This document shows, piece by piece, positions 35,783 to 47,775 of a DNA stretch of 64,000 nt (positions are counted from its first letter, which is position 1; the number at the start of each line of letters is the position of its first letter). The position numbers and the translations under genes were made by a program. Location: contig CM055607.1 of the NCBI GenBank assembly GCA_029379385.1, positions 13,702,001 to 13,766,000 on the forward strand. The letters are read 5' to 3'. The notes beneath the pieces are model-generated. The model saw only the letters and a list, made by a program, of their open reading frames with translations, was not told where the DNA came from and did no database searches. The stretch comes from Quillaja saponaria. Its lineage: Eukaryota; Streptophyta; Magnoliopsida; Fabales; Quillajaceae.

Positions 35783-37685
35783 GTAATCAATATATTATTG
35801 ACACCCAAAATTCACATTTTATTGGTCGAATGTAGCTTGGGATATTCCATAGGAGTTTGGTCAAATGTAATCAAGAATCTACTTAATAAGTATACCGAAT
35901 ATAACGTGTAGACTAAGTTGAGGTTAGGCCGAATGAAGGCAAAGCATCATTAGACGAGGAGACATCAAGAGTCAGAGTAAATGAAACTATCAGAATAAAT
36001 GAAACTAAGGTTGAGTTTGGTAATGTCTTCAATATGGTAGTGTGGCTTTTTAAAAGCTACATCATCCACAAATTGTTTGGTTAATTTTTTTGAGGGGTGC
36101 TTTTTTTACTACTTTTTAAAAATTAGTAGTGTTTTTGAAAACTTCACATGAGATGCTTTTAAAAGTTAATTGTGACTTTTTGATAACTATTTTTACACAG
36201 CTAAAAGGCACAACAACTTTTTAAAAGTCATAGCATTATCAAATTTAATCTAAGTGAAATATTAGAGGCCGAATAAAGTTGTTTTTATTTGAAAATAGTA
36301 GAAATTCGACCAATAACTTAAGAAAGTCCAGGTATTGCAGAAGATTTTAATTTAAGATAATTAATTACCGTTATTTATTAAAAAACTTAATGTTATGGTT
36401 ATTTAAGAGCACTTATGCATTTAAAAATTCAATTAATTGTATTGGAAACCGCTACTAATATAAGTGTTTAATGGTTGACACATTTGTAAAGGTTTTTAAC
36501 CAGATCAACAAGTCATTATTTCTCATTTATTTCGTCTACCTTTCTACACTTTTATTTATTTATTTTTTTCTTAGAAATTGTTAGCTTACCTTCACATCTA
36601 AACATTCAGTATTTTGTACTAAAATTTGAATCGATAATCTCAGAATTACTTACAATCGTCTGATTGTTAGTTTGAAGCACAAGTTCTTGGCACGCTGCAT
36701 TTTTGTGCGGTCAACATATAGAACTTTCACGATTCATCTTTCTTTTGAACTAGGATGATTGGGGCAGAGAAGGGACTTGTGCTGGGCCAAATAAGGCCAT
36801 CTTTAAGAAGCTTACAATTTTTTTCAATCTCATTCTTTTGGAGATTGAATTATCTTTAATTCCACTGCCTTAGCAATTAGGAAAGTTTCGCCCTGTGGGT
36901 CTATGGGAAGCTTTAAACTACCTTACTAGGGGAGGAGGTCGAGTTGATAGTTGCAGTATGCAAGTGATATTTAGACCCTTGTATCATAAATACTTTGTAT
37001 TTATTTTATTATACTTTGATAATGTCTAAGTTCTCACCACGAGTCATACAAAGTAGATATTGGATATGAATACCTGTATATGTAGGTTATCATCTTAGTA
37101 AAAAAATATATGTTATATGTTATTTAGTTAAGATGTAACTCAGAAAGTCTATGATTAGGATGATGTAAAATTAGAATAATAAATCTAAATTTTATCATGT
37201 GTTATGACTTATAAATAGATATGTCAAATTAAGCAATTTAAGATTTGATTGCAATCTATAGTCCGAGTTTAATCAATAATATTGAGTGTTAAAAAAAAGA
37301 AAGAAAAAAAATTGAATTTGGACCTCCAATTCTTATATGGTGTTGCAAGTTTGGCACCAAAAAGTTAGGCCTCTAATTTTTATTTAATTTTTTATATATA
37401 TAAAACAACAGATCTAGTCTACTCTTACTCTTTGCAGGAGGAGAAAAATGATTTAGTCTACTCTAAGAGAAGAAGAAAGGAAAAACATATATCGACTTAT
37501 ATTTTTTCTTCAAATGAATGTCACGTTAGTTGAAAGTAACAACTAATTGAATGATTCTTAATTGTACAAAATGAAATATTATTAATTTGCTAACTGGAAT
37601 TTTATCAAATAAAATTCTAATTTTTGTTTACAACAACTATTTTTAAAATAAATTTAAATAAACTTAGGATTAGAATTAGAATTAT
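35783..37685. other. AT-rich spacer, no gene seen
   Basis: Upstream side of the Ty3 relic, where gag and protease would be expected. Neither is recognisable. The DNA is low-complexity and AT-rich, with short homopolymer runs and no clear repeats. Confidence 0.45.
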
Positions 37686-37689
37686 AATT

Positions 37690-37778
37690 AAGTTTAGGGC
37701 TAGGATTAGGATTAGAATTAGGATTAGGATTAAGTTTAGGGCTAGGATTAGGATTAGAATTAGGATTAGGATTTAGAA
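37690..37778 (+). repeat. GGATTA hexamer array with telomere-like TTTAGGG
   Basis: Degenerate GGATTA/GAATTA hexamers form a 42-base higher-order unit repeated twice, starting at 37690 and 37732. Each unit contains one TTTAGGG (37693-37699 and 37735-37741), the plant telomere heptamer. Similar hexamers continue about 20 bases on both sides. Confidence 0.8.
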
Positions 37779-38725
37779 TAGAAATAGGATATATTTTTAA
37801 TATAATATTTGATAAATAAAATAATAAAAAATTAAAATTAATTATTTGGATGATTAAAATTCAAAAATATAATGTGAATGATAAGATTAAATTTTCTTTA
37901 CTTAAAACCGTATCCACTAAAAATAGAGTTGTGTTTGTATAATATTACTATCTATATATCACTGAGCCCCCCCACAAGAGATACCTAGTAAACTTCTTGG
38001 GAATGGCTTACAAGATCAACTAAACAACAGTTAAAAATATAAAAACGTTTTTTCAGTAGATATAATTGTGCCAAGGCGAATTGGTTGATAAAAACTATAA
38101 ATTATCTCACCCCATTTTGATTGCTGCATCTCCTTCTTGGTCTACCCTTTATCATTTTCATCCAAGATCCAATTATTAGTCTCCTAATTAGTGAAATCAA
38201 GAAGGTCAAAAATTGCCATGCATTCTAAGAAACCAAAGTGATCATTGTAATGTGTTTGCATGCGATCATATGTCTCATTATGGTTTAAAATTACTAGCTA
38301 GCTTCTTTTCACTTTTAATTTTTTATTAGAAACAGAATATTTTATAAACGGATTCACAAAATTAAAAATTCTTCTAACTCAAATAAGTTTTTTATTGGTG
38401 GACTATACAGTACCTAATCTCAAGTGGAGATTAAATACCCAACTTTTAATATACGTGTCAAGAAAGTTTTAGTCTATATTCATTAGTCACCTTCAAGATC
38501 TGATTAAGATAACTTACTAAATAAATTTATAATTTGACACTATCTAACTACTCAATGTTATCAATTTGACATTTTTTTGATAACCCATCACGGCAACGAC
38601 AATTTTAGATCTACTTGTTCTTCCTTATAAATTTCAGATCTCTAATATTATTATATTTACCATTTTTAGGAAAAACCACTTAAAGGGTGTGAAATCCAAG
38701 ATTGAAAGCCTAAAAGGTAAGTTTT
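37779..38725. other. AT-rich spacer, no gene seen
   Basis: Low-complexity DNA between the hexamer array and the long-TIR element. It ends in GCCTAAAAGGTAAGTTTT at about 38707, a motif also present in ABCB intron 4 at about 17215. No coding region is recognised. Confidence 0.4.
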
Positions 38726-39924
38726 AAAAACTATTTACGTCAATGGGGTATTTCTTAAAATCGAGTCTTGAAGACCAGGTTTCTCCTGTCAGCTCAGGCC
38801 ACGTGGACGCCATCCAGCAACTTGTGCATGGTCCAGTTAGAGGCAAAAACCATGTCTTGAAGACCCGTTTTAGCCCTGCTAGCCCGTGACTTCTAGTCCC
38901 CGACACCCATGACATTCATGTTGCCCTCCCCATACTAGACATGCTTCCTTCTACTTCATTCTCCCTTTAAATTCACCCCATCCCTCAAATCTCCCTCAAT
39001 AATTTCAATTTTTGTCCCCTTATATACAGGCTTTGTAGACTTCCCCCATTCCTTATTCTTCCTTTATAACTTATATTCACCCACACAAATAATTTATATA
39101 ATATTAATTTTATATTTTAGGAATCAAACTATTAATTTTTTTCTCTTATAATAATTATTAATGAAATTTAAATATTTTAAAAAATTATTTAATGGTATAA
39201 TTTTATTAAAATAAATAATTTTATCTATTATACCTTAAAAAATAAAACCAAAAAAATTAAATACATTTTTTAAATAATTAAAATTGTCTAAAAATTAGAT
39301 CTTCAAAACCATGTTTTACCCTAGAATTTTTGCAGGGCAGTACTCCTTTTGGTAGAAAATATTTTGGCATGGCATGGGATGTTTTATTTCCTTATTTTGA
39401 TTAGACTTTTCATTGGAGTCTTTCAGCTATATTTTACGTTATATAGACTGTAGCAACAGTAATAATCCAGTTTAATTTATACGTTATATTTTATCTTCGA
39501 GAATATGTTTTAATAATTTTTTAATTTAATGAATACAATAATGATATGATTCTTAATAATTTTAATTCAATTAAATTTTATCTCCAATTATTGTTCTATA
39601 AATTAATTATTATTTTTTTGTCAAGTATAGTTTTTTTATTATGTTCAAGTACCAATCCTAAGTTTAAGCTTTTAATAAATTGAGTCATATTTATTATTTT
39701 CAAGTATTAGTTTTTTTTTTTTTAGGTTATAGTTTGTAGTTTATATATTTTTTAGTTGGTATTAATATATTTTTTCAATTTAATGAATACAATATTTATA
39801 TTATTTATTCATAATAGTTTTTTTTAGGCTCTGATATTCATCCCTCATGGTATCCACGTGACCTGAGCTGGTAGGAGAAACTAAGTCTGTTTTAAGAAAT
39901 ACTCCATTGACACAAATAGTTTTT
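38726..39924. mobile_element. Non-autonomous element with about 75-bp terminal inverted repeats
   Basis: The left end (AAAAACTATTTACGTCAATG, then TATTTCTTAAAA, then TTTCTCCTGTCAGCTCAGGC, then CACGTGGA) is matched in inverted orientation at 39850-39924. The arms are about 80% identical over some 75 bases, and the element is 1199 bases long. No transposase is present. Long TIRs suggest a Mutator-like or similar MITE. The target duplication could not be fixed, as the flanking GCCTAAAAG also recurs in inverted orientation. Confidence 0.7.
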
Positions 39925-41386
39925 AGTAATATGACTATCTGGAGTCAAACTTTTAGGCTATGAATGTTGTATTATCAACAAGCCCTCCCATGTCCTCGTG
40001 TTTTTGCAACCAAGCACCGCTTCTCCCAACCCGTAACCCACCATGATCTATCTGGAGTCAAACTCCACTAAGACTTGATTTTTCAAGCGGTTTCCAACCT
40101 CGTACCCCTAATCTAGATCATAACAAATTTTAACAGAATTATAAATATATGGAAACTCCACAAATCAGAAAGGATTTTGCAAAATCCAAAACCCAGTTCA
40201 TCAATTTATTCGACGTATTCGACCAAAAAAAATAAAATTCAATGAATCCCATTGAGATACTTTGAACGGCATCAACGTTGAGGAGTTCTTTAAATCCAAG
40301 ATTTTGCATCTTTTTCACATGAAATAGGGACAGGTCAGTTGAACTTGGAAGGGAGAGAGTGTTATAATTCCGTATTGTAGTATTACGTTTTAGAGTATTT
40401 CTGGGAATTTTTAATTGTAAGAGAATCAAACACATATAAATAAAACAACAAAATAAGTAAGACATTATATACACGTATATACAATGTCTATACACATTTA
40501 TCTTAATTTTCTTTGACTTTGACCAAGATTTATTTGTGTTTTGTTTTTTCCTCCTTTCTTTGGCCGACATTACCTCCCCCTGTTTCATGATGTCTCTAGG
40601 TCCTTCTCCCTTGTTTCATTTTTCTTGTTTCTGCCGTGGAGATTTGCTCTTGCCTAGAATCCTTGGCTTTTCTCTTGCTGCCCACCTTGCCAGTGTTCAG
40701 CTTCCAGCAGGATTGGCAGCTCTAGTCATGCACTCCAGTAGTAGCAGTAGTAGCTGCAGCAGCCATAACAGCAGGTGGCTGCCTCCCTCAACAGCCGAAG
40801 CCTTCCTTCTCCTCTTCACCTTGTGCTTTGCTTACTCGGTCAGCATCTCCATTCAAGAGGCCGAAGTCCCAGCTCCTTAGCAACAGCAGCAGCAGCTTCC
40901 AGCTAAGCCTGTTAGCAGTTCAAGGACGCAACAACGGTCAGCCAGCCTTGCCGTGGTGCTCCTTGGTCCAGCTGCTGTCCAGTTCTGCTTCAAGTTACCT
41001 TCAACAGGTTATGGCAGCTGCTTTTCCTCCTCCAGCAGCAGCAGCTTGAACGTTCTCCTTTGGTGGGTTAGTTCGGCTGCTTTTCCTTATAGTGATGGTC
41101 TTACTTATCCTTTGTGTCGAAGGTTTTCTTATTGTTTGATGAGTTAGATGTAGGAAATTAGTGAGTTAGGAATGAAAAGGGTATGAAAGGGTGAATTGGT
41201 CATGGGTTATGTATAATTGGAGAAGGTAATTGGAAGAGAAACATGGAGATTTAATTATATTGATGTTGGAAGTATTTAGTTTAAGCTTTTGGTGGATTAT
41301 AAGTAAATAATATAACTTTGAATTTAATAATTGGAACATATATAATGTTGAAAGTTGAAATTAGGGAATTTGTATTGGTTTCTTGG

Positions 41387-41410
41387 TGTGTGTGTATATA
41401 TACACACACA
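41387..41410. repeat. Perfect 24-base palindrome (TG)4(TA)4(CA)4
   Basis: TGTGTGTGTATATATA followed by CACACACA is its own reverse complement and could form a cruciform or hairpin. Confidence 0.85.
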
Positions 41411-41523
41411 TACACATGAATGAGAATAAATCATGCTCTTAAAATATTTGACAAAATATCTAAAAGAACCTAATTGTTATTCTTTTGGTTGTGTATGAGG
41501 ATTGGATGAAAGATTTTGAGTTT

Positions 41524-41540
41524 GGGGGGGGGGGGGGGGG
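41524..41540 (+). repeat. G homopolymer of 17 bases
   Basis: An uninterrupted run of 17 G residues inside the LTR-like repeat. Its length may be a sequencing or assembly estimate. Confidence 0.85.
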
Positions 41541-43120
41541 TTTAGTAGAAGAGCAGTGTTAAGGGTGTTCATAAGCTTGGTAATTATGTTAATAAAGGAT
41601 GTGGTGTTGGCTTGTTGTCAAAATTCTATAATCCAAACTTGTAGTAAATTTCTAAATGGGTAGTTTAATTTTAAAGCTAATGTTGGGATTATAGGTAATG
41701 TTGAATTAAGAAATTAGTGTTGATTTTCTTGGTATGTAGATACATACATGATATGGAACCAAAATTGCCTTTAAGGTATTTGTTAAAATGCCTAAGAAAA
41801 ATTAACTTTTAGTAAATGCGTAAAAGTTAAGGTATATAGGTTTTGATAATTAGAGGATTATAACTATGAAATCTATAAACTAAGTAGTGTTTGAGAATAT
41901 GTTTTTCAGCTCCAGAATGTATTGTTGATCTAACGACACACGTGAATTCAAGAATGAGCGAAGAGCGAGATCCATAACCTAGTGAGTGGAAAATGTTATT
42001 CTTTGGTGGCTAATGTGTTGTGTATATATTTGTATGTGTCTATGTGTATCAATGTGTATTTAGTTCTTAAATATGAATATTTAATGCCTTGATTGAATTA
42101 AGTGATAAAATGTCATGTTGTAATACTAGTTTTGTTGTATTGTACAATTATGTAAAACTTTGTTTGTATTTGATAAGGGACAATGATATTGTTTTTATAT
42201 ACGAAATAGAATCAGGGTGCATCTTGGATACATTTGCTTTGTTTATTTGATTAAAAAATATCCGAGTAACTTAGCCTTGGGAGAATCTGTGAGGAGTTGA
42301 TATATTCTTGGTGTGCAAGAGGAAAAATACCTTGAGGAGTATGTATATTTGGTATGCAGGTGTTGAGTTACTCTAATTGGCCTTTTGGATGCTTTGATTG
42401 ATTTATTTGTATAATGCATTACATGAATTGTAGTTGTTTGACTTTACATTTTCTATAATTACGTACATACGAAATTGAATTATTTTGTAATTTATGTTGA
42501 CATGAAATTATTCGGTCTATGCATTTTATTTATGTATCGTTTGATGCTAGCACCCTTCAGGTATGTTTTTCACCCATTAAGTCTTTATGACTCACACTTC
42601 GTTGGTTTATGTTTTTTTTAGTATTAGGATAGTAGTATATGTTATTGAAGAGTACGTAACTTGTTGATATTATGGCAGCAAGGTATGCCTTCGAGATTAT
42701 TTACTTGAAGCCAAGGGATGGAGCTTTACAGTCACATTAGGGCTTGTGTCTTAGATTTTGATTTGTGTAATTGTTTAGTTTGTTATTGTATATGATATAT
42801 TATAGAGTGGAGCTCCCTGTGGATGTTGTTGTTGTTGTTGACTAGTTGTGTGTAACAAGGGTATAACATGTTTGTATTATTAAGCATGTTCCACTTTTCT
42901 GGGAATCTTTACTGAAATAGTCAGTTAAATTACTATGCATTTTTGTGATTGATCTTTGCATATAATTATGATTAGAAGACTTTCCTTTTAACTTCTCATT
43001 TGGTCAATAGTCGTATGTATCTCTTTGTTTTGAAGACAGGGTTACAGAGGTTTGGTTATCCATTTTTCTTGCTAATCATGCCTCCATGTAAGGTATGACA
43101 AAAAGTTTATATGAGGATTC

Positions 43121-44276
43121 TCTAGTGGAGAAGTGTTTGTGTACTAGAAGAGAAGGAAGAGTCTCAAAATCAGGTGGTGGTGAAGTGAAATTGAAATTTT
43201 AAAATTGAAACTGGGGTTATAAATTTTTTTATTAAGAATCAACATAAACTAGTAACAAGTTAAAAGTAAGGAACGGTAGTGATCAGATAAATGAAAATAA
43301 AGGGTGATTTGTTAAGACTCGTAGGTTGGGTATTTAATCCCCCACTTTTGAGATGAGGTACTATATAATTCACATTTATAATTTTACCGAATTTATTCAT
43401 ATTTTATATTCAAAAGAATATCTCAAATTAAAACAAGGCTAAATTACACATTTGGTCCTTGTAGTTTGGGTCAGATTTTACTATGGTCCCTATCATTTAA
43501 TTTGTTACAGTTAGGTCTTATAATTAAAATTTTGCACCAATTAGGTCCTTGCTGTAACCTGCCATCGTATCTCTCACTGACGGAACCAATGTGGCTTAAC
43601 AAACGCCACGCTGGACACCTGCGTGTATCATACGTGGCAAATTTTTTTCTTTGGACTAACTTTTGAAGCATAAAACGACATAATTTCTCCTAAAAGAAGA
43701 GAAACTATGTATATCATATGTGGCCAATTTTATTATACTTTATGTATAATGTATCCAAATAGAGCCCCGTGGTTGAGTTGAATTGTTTCTAGCTTTTTGA
43801 CTGATTCCGCACTATTCTTAAACAATATTTTCTTTTCCCCCTATTTTACATTAATATATTTTATTTACTATTCTTAAACAATATTTTCTTTTTGCATCTT
43901 AATTAATTATTGAGAAATGTTTATATTTATTTTGGTACTTGGATCAATACATTGTTTTTCTTCATATTTATTTTTATTTTTATTTTGATCTCTATTATTA
44001 AAATAAGAAGGCAAAAATTGTTTTTTTTTTTATTAATTTTAAATTTTTAATGATGAAAATCATAATTTCTTTTTTGTTCTTATATCATAAATTATTTAAT
44101 TTTCTTAATTTTAAATTGTTGATGATGAAAATCATAATTTTTTTTTTCTCATATCATCATTTGGATCCCCACTTTCATGTAGAAGAATACTATAAATATC
44201 AAAATAATTTAAATTTTGAATGAAAATAGTAGGGTAAATTCGAGCATATATGTATATCTATCTATCTACATTTATA
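43121..44276. other. Spacer with a repeat-like piece at 43430-43690
   Basis: The piece starting AAATTACACATTTGGTCCTT and running through GACGGAACCAATGTGGC looks like a common dispersed plant repeat, but I cannot name the family. The rest is AT-rich with no recognised gene. Confidence 0.4.
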
Positions 44277-44656
44277 TCTATATTATTATAAAAGTTAGAA
44301 CACCCTTATAGTGTCCCTTGACTTTTTAATATAGTTTTTAATGCAAAATACCATACTAAAAGGGAGGATAGTATTCTCCTAAGTTTTGACTTTTTTATAA
44401 TCTAAAATTCAATAATTTATTAGAAACTATTCACTTTCTCCTATAATTAAGGAAAATTAACATAAACAAAAAATTCACTTATTATTAAGTTCAATTAATC
44501 AATTATTATTATTATATTTTTTAAAAGCAACATCTTCTAAAACTTATCTCATTCCCTCCATTTTATACAATAATTATAAAGTTTTTTCACATTATTTCTT
44601 TTTTTTTTTTTTAAAAAAAACACTTGGACACGTGCGTAAACGTGTGATGGGTCTAA
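44277..44656 (+). mobile_element. Helitron-like unit 1
   Basis: Starts TCTATATTATTATAAAAG and ends GATGGGTCTAA just before T. A hairpin with stem ACACG (44628-44632) / CGTGT (44641-44645) lies about ten bases before the end. TC start, CTRR end and a 3' hairpin are the marks of plant Helitrons. It is 380 bases and non-coding. Confidence 0.6.
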
Positions 44657-44875
44657 TTTATATTATACTGAAAGCCAAAACACCCTTTGGGTGTCCTCTA
44701 GGTTTTAGTAATCTTTTTAATATTAAAATTTCATAAAATAAAAAAAGATAAAAATAGGGTATTTTTAAAGAAAATTAAAAACATACATAAATTAAAAAAA
44801 CTATCCACCTTCTACCATCTAATAATAATTCCTCATTTATTTAAAAAAACCATTGAGCACATGTGATGGGTCTAG
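44657..44875 (+). mobile_element. Helitron-like unit 2
   Basis: Adjoins unit 1. It opens TTTATATTATACTGAAAGCC and shares the AAACACCCTTTGGGTGTCC and TTTTTAATATTAAAATTTCA segments with its neighbours. It ends GTGATGGGTCTAG before T. About 219 bases and non-coding; it lacks a clear TC start. Confidence 0.55.
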
Positions 44876-45263
44876 TTAATATTTATACTATACTAAAAGT
44901 CAGAACACTCTTTGGTTGACCTTTAGCTTTTAGTATTCTTTTTAATATTAAAATTTCATAAAATAAAAAAGAGATAAAAATAGGGTATTTTGAGGAAAAT
45001 AAAAATAAAAAAATTAAAAAAATTACTCACCCTTCCACCATCTAATTCCAATTCCTCATTTATCTTTATGCAGCAATAAAAAAAAAAAAAAAAACTATCG
45101 ACATCCGCATCCTCTCACTATCCTACTAATTCATTTATTCTAAAACCAAATAAATTAAAATACATAATAATTTTTTTTCTAGCAATTAATTATTAAAAGA
45201 AAGTTATCTTTTATTTAAGATAAAAAGAGTTCTTAGGTGCATGCGATGGGAGTATGGGACTAG
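44876..45263 (+). mobile_element. Helitron-like unit 3
   Basis: Opens with TATACTATACTAAAAGTCAG and shares the same internal segments as unit 2. It ends GCGATGGGAGTATGGGACTAG before T. About 388 bases and non-coding. Units 2 and 3 are most alike in their first 130 bases. Confidence 0.5.
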
Positions 45264-46287
45264 TAATGCTAAACTCTAAAATAGTTTAGAGTTAAGTTTA
45301 GATTTAAAAATTTGAAAATAATAACCATTCCTGAGTGAGATCAAAAAGAAAAAATAATTGATGCACCTAGTATATATATTTTATTTGTTTTGTTATATTA
45401 ATTTGATCTTTTTAATTAATTTAACTTGTTAAAGGAGGGTGGGAGAATGAAAAGTGTAGAGGTTATTGTATTGTGTGTGGAGAAATTATGTTCAAGAGAA
45501 AATTTATTTTTTTAAATAATATGTTATATAATAAGTGTCCATAAGAGATTTATGATTTTTGGAATAGCATAGATAGATAGACATATTATTTGTAAGATTG
45601 AAATTTAATTAAAATATTACTATGTGTTTGGTCCAGGCTATTAAAAAAATCCTCCGCCCTTGATAGCAATTGATCGTCAAGCTCGTTTTTCTACTCCAAT
45701 TCCTTTCTTATATTACTCTCTCGAAAGAAAGGAATTACCCAAAAATAAAGGAAGGAAAATAGAAAAAGTCCCGCTTCAAGATGATTTTGGAGGGAAAAGG
45801 ATTCTGAAGGTCATTGCCAATTGCTCAACTATGAGTGCCAAACGGATCATCACTCTTTTATGTATTATTTAAGTGCGCTGGGCTTAAGAGCATAATTTTA
45901 CTAGGAATCATTGTTTTTTTTTTTTTTTTTTAAATTTAAATATCAATTATATTTTATCCTCATAAACTATTATTTATTTTGTAATAATCCCATAAATTAT
46001 TAAATTAGACATATAAATTCTTTGTTTGAGTAATAATTAACAAATAACCCTATTCATCCAAATTAGTCATTAAATTTAATTAGAATTGGGAAGTATTGTT
46101 TTCAATATGGTACTACTTTGGGCATGAATTAATAAACATTTTCAACTTCATATTAAATATTAGTCGTCCATGTCATATACTAGCTGCATTGGATTACATT
46201 ACATAGCTGCTGCAGGTTTGCAACTAATTGCTAGAAAGAAAAAAACTTATTATTGGACTATCACCTAATGCAAATCACATTGAATTA
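45264..46287. other. AT-rich spacer, no gene recognised
   Basis: An open frame at 45660-45872 has no recognisable family and low support. The remainder is low-complexity DNA. Confidence 0.4.
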
Positions 46288-47775
46288 TACTATTTCAAGG
46301 AGCATTCGATTGTAGAGAAATAGTCATACCATATTACATTTACTATATTTATTGTCCCCTATGCCAATGCAATCTAGTGCACTTAAAGGGCAGTTTGGTT
46401 TAAGGGAGTACTTTCCTGAAGCTCTCTGAAGTCTGAATTGTAATCATGTAAACTCTGTAAAGAGCACCCCAAGCTTCTAATTTGAAGGTAACCATTATAT
46501 AGTCCCAGGAAAACCAATCAAATGCAAAGGTAGATTCCTTGTTTGAAGATTTATCAATAGTAAGGAAACTCAAATCCCCATCGTTTATGGTCTGCTTCAA
46601 CCTGGATATAAACAATACCCATATGGCATTTTTACTAATGGATAATTGAATATTTTTGTCCTTCATAGATCATCATCAAGAAGCTAAAAAAAAGAAACTG
46701 AAATTAAGAGAACGAAATGAAACATCTCATTGATATGCACAACACCATCGGTCATCACTAATCACACATCCAAACTTACAAAAGGAATACATTATACATA
46801 ATTTTACTGCAAGAGAAATAGAGAGCAGCTGCAACTACATATTTAGTCTTCATTTATTTCAGAATTCTCATTCTGCAGGAAAACACTTGTCAGAACAGAA
46901 TTGCACTTGCAGAGAGGCCTTCAATATCTTCACACCCTATAAGAAAAAAAGAAATAAAAACAAAGGAAAATAATCAACTTATTCGATTTAAAGTAATATA
47001 AGTAATAATTTACCTCAGGCATCCCCAAATTAACAACTTTCTCCTGAAGGGCACCAACTTCTTTGACATTAAACTTGCTAAGCAAAGTAATACTTGATAT
47101 GGTAGACATTGGAGTCACAGTAAGATCATCCATCACCATATATGTCACCACTCCTTTCACAAATCCACCCTCCTCGGATTTGTTAATAGCTTGTGCTGCA
47201 GAATTTCCGGCAACATATGTGATCTCATTGTCCATCTTATATCCACAAGGACAAGTCCTCCCCAAGATATCAGTTACACAACGATTGCGACCGCAACTGT
47301 AAAACTTTAGACATTTGGAGTCATCATTTGACAGCAAAAGAGTAGATTGATTGGCACTATTTGCAAACACCTTGGGCTTCAGCAGATAATCTTTGTTCTG
47401 GTTTGGTTGCACATAAGTCTCACCGAGGTTTTCAACACTCTCATAAAGATTGCCCAGGCAACCAATCATGCTGTTCTTTGTCAGGAGATTGATGACAGTG
47501 CTAACAGGAAGGCAAAGGATGTTGAACAGAAAGTCTACAAAATCCTTCCCTGATTCTGCAAAGAGTACTCTGTTATCCTTTGTGTCAATAAGAAGCTTCA
47601 AGCTCACTGTAGAACCTGCCATGGCTATAAAATGAGAATTTGATACAACAAAGAAAATCGATTGCTTTACCTACAAGATGAACTTCTTTTGCCCCTCTTA
47701 TATATAATAAGGCTGATTTTGTGTTGTTCCACCTCATGGGGAAGAGTAAAAGTCCAAGTAAAGAGTGACCCCTAT
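46288..47775 (-). repeat. Duplicated block, copy B (DUF674 gene and flanks)
   Basis: Partner of 30595-32655 in the same orientation. The match covers the 3' flank (ATGCCAATGCAATCTAGTGC), the gene, its leader and the upstream words CATGGGGAAGAGTAAAAGTCC. Confidence 0.8.
46868..47622 (-). CDS. DUF674 family protein, open copy with altered C-terminus
   Basis: Plant-specific DUF674 protein of unknown function. Exon 1 is 47622-47014 from ATG (MAGSTVSLKLLIDTKDNRV) and exon 2 is 46936-46868. The intron of 77 bases has a GT-AG border and phase 0, giving 225 residues. Family segments: ESGKDFVDFLFNILCLPVST, a cysteine-bearing part KFYSCGRNRCVTDILGRTCP (C-x4-C and C-x-C pairs), GGFVKGVVTYMVMDDLTVTP, and the end VGALQEKVVNLGMPE. 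In exon 2 the frame reads ASLQVQFCSDKCFPAE; the other copy reads ASLQCKTALTSVFLQNKK. One extra G after CTGCAA explains the change, since without it the tail would resemble the other copy. A TATATATAAG box lies at 47706-47697. Probably expressed, but its C-terminus is not standard. Confidence 0.8.

Larger units (their letters stand above)
39925..43120 (+). repeat. LTR-like non-coding repeat related to 53.1-56.4 kb
   Basis: Its 3' part matches the minus strand of 53.1-53.7 kb. 42555-42600 (CAGGTATGTTTTTCACCCAT, then TGACTCACA) corresponds to about 53670-53620, and 43003-43100 (GGTTACAGAGGTTTGGTTAT, then CATGCCTCC and GGTATGAC) corresponds to about 53230-53125. The latter lies directly before the protease part of the Ty3 element there. 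This is therefore a plus-oriented remnant of the same composite. The CAG-rich open frames at 40.5-41.1 kb belong to this repeat and are not gene-like. Boundaries are approximate. Confidence 0.6.

Noticed and set aside
40536..41147. Serine/proline-rich protein genes in the CAG-rich region
   Set aside because: The frames overlap one another, are compositionally biased and lie in LTR-like repeat DNA.
45660..45872. A small gene with basic residues
   Set aside because: No recognisable domain, promoter or splice context; one short open frame in AT-rich DNA is not enough.
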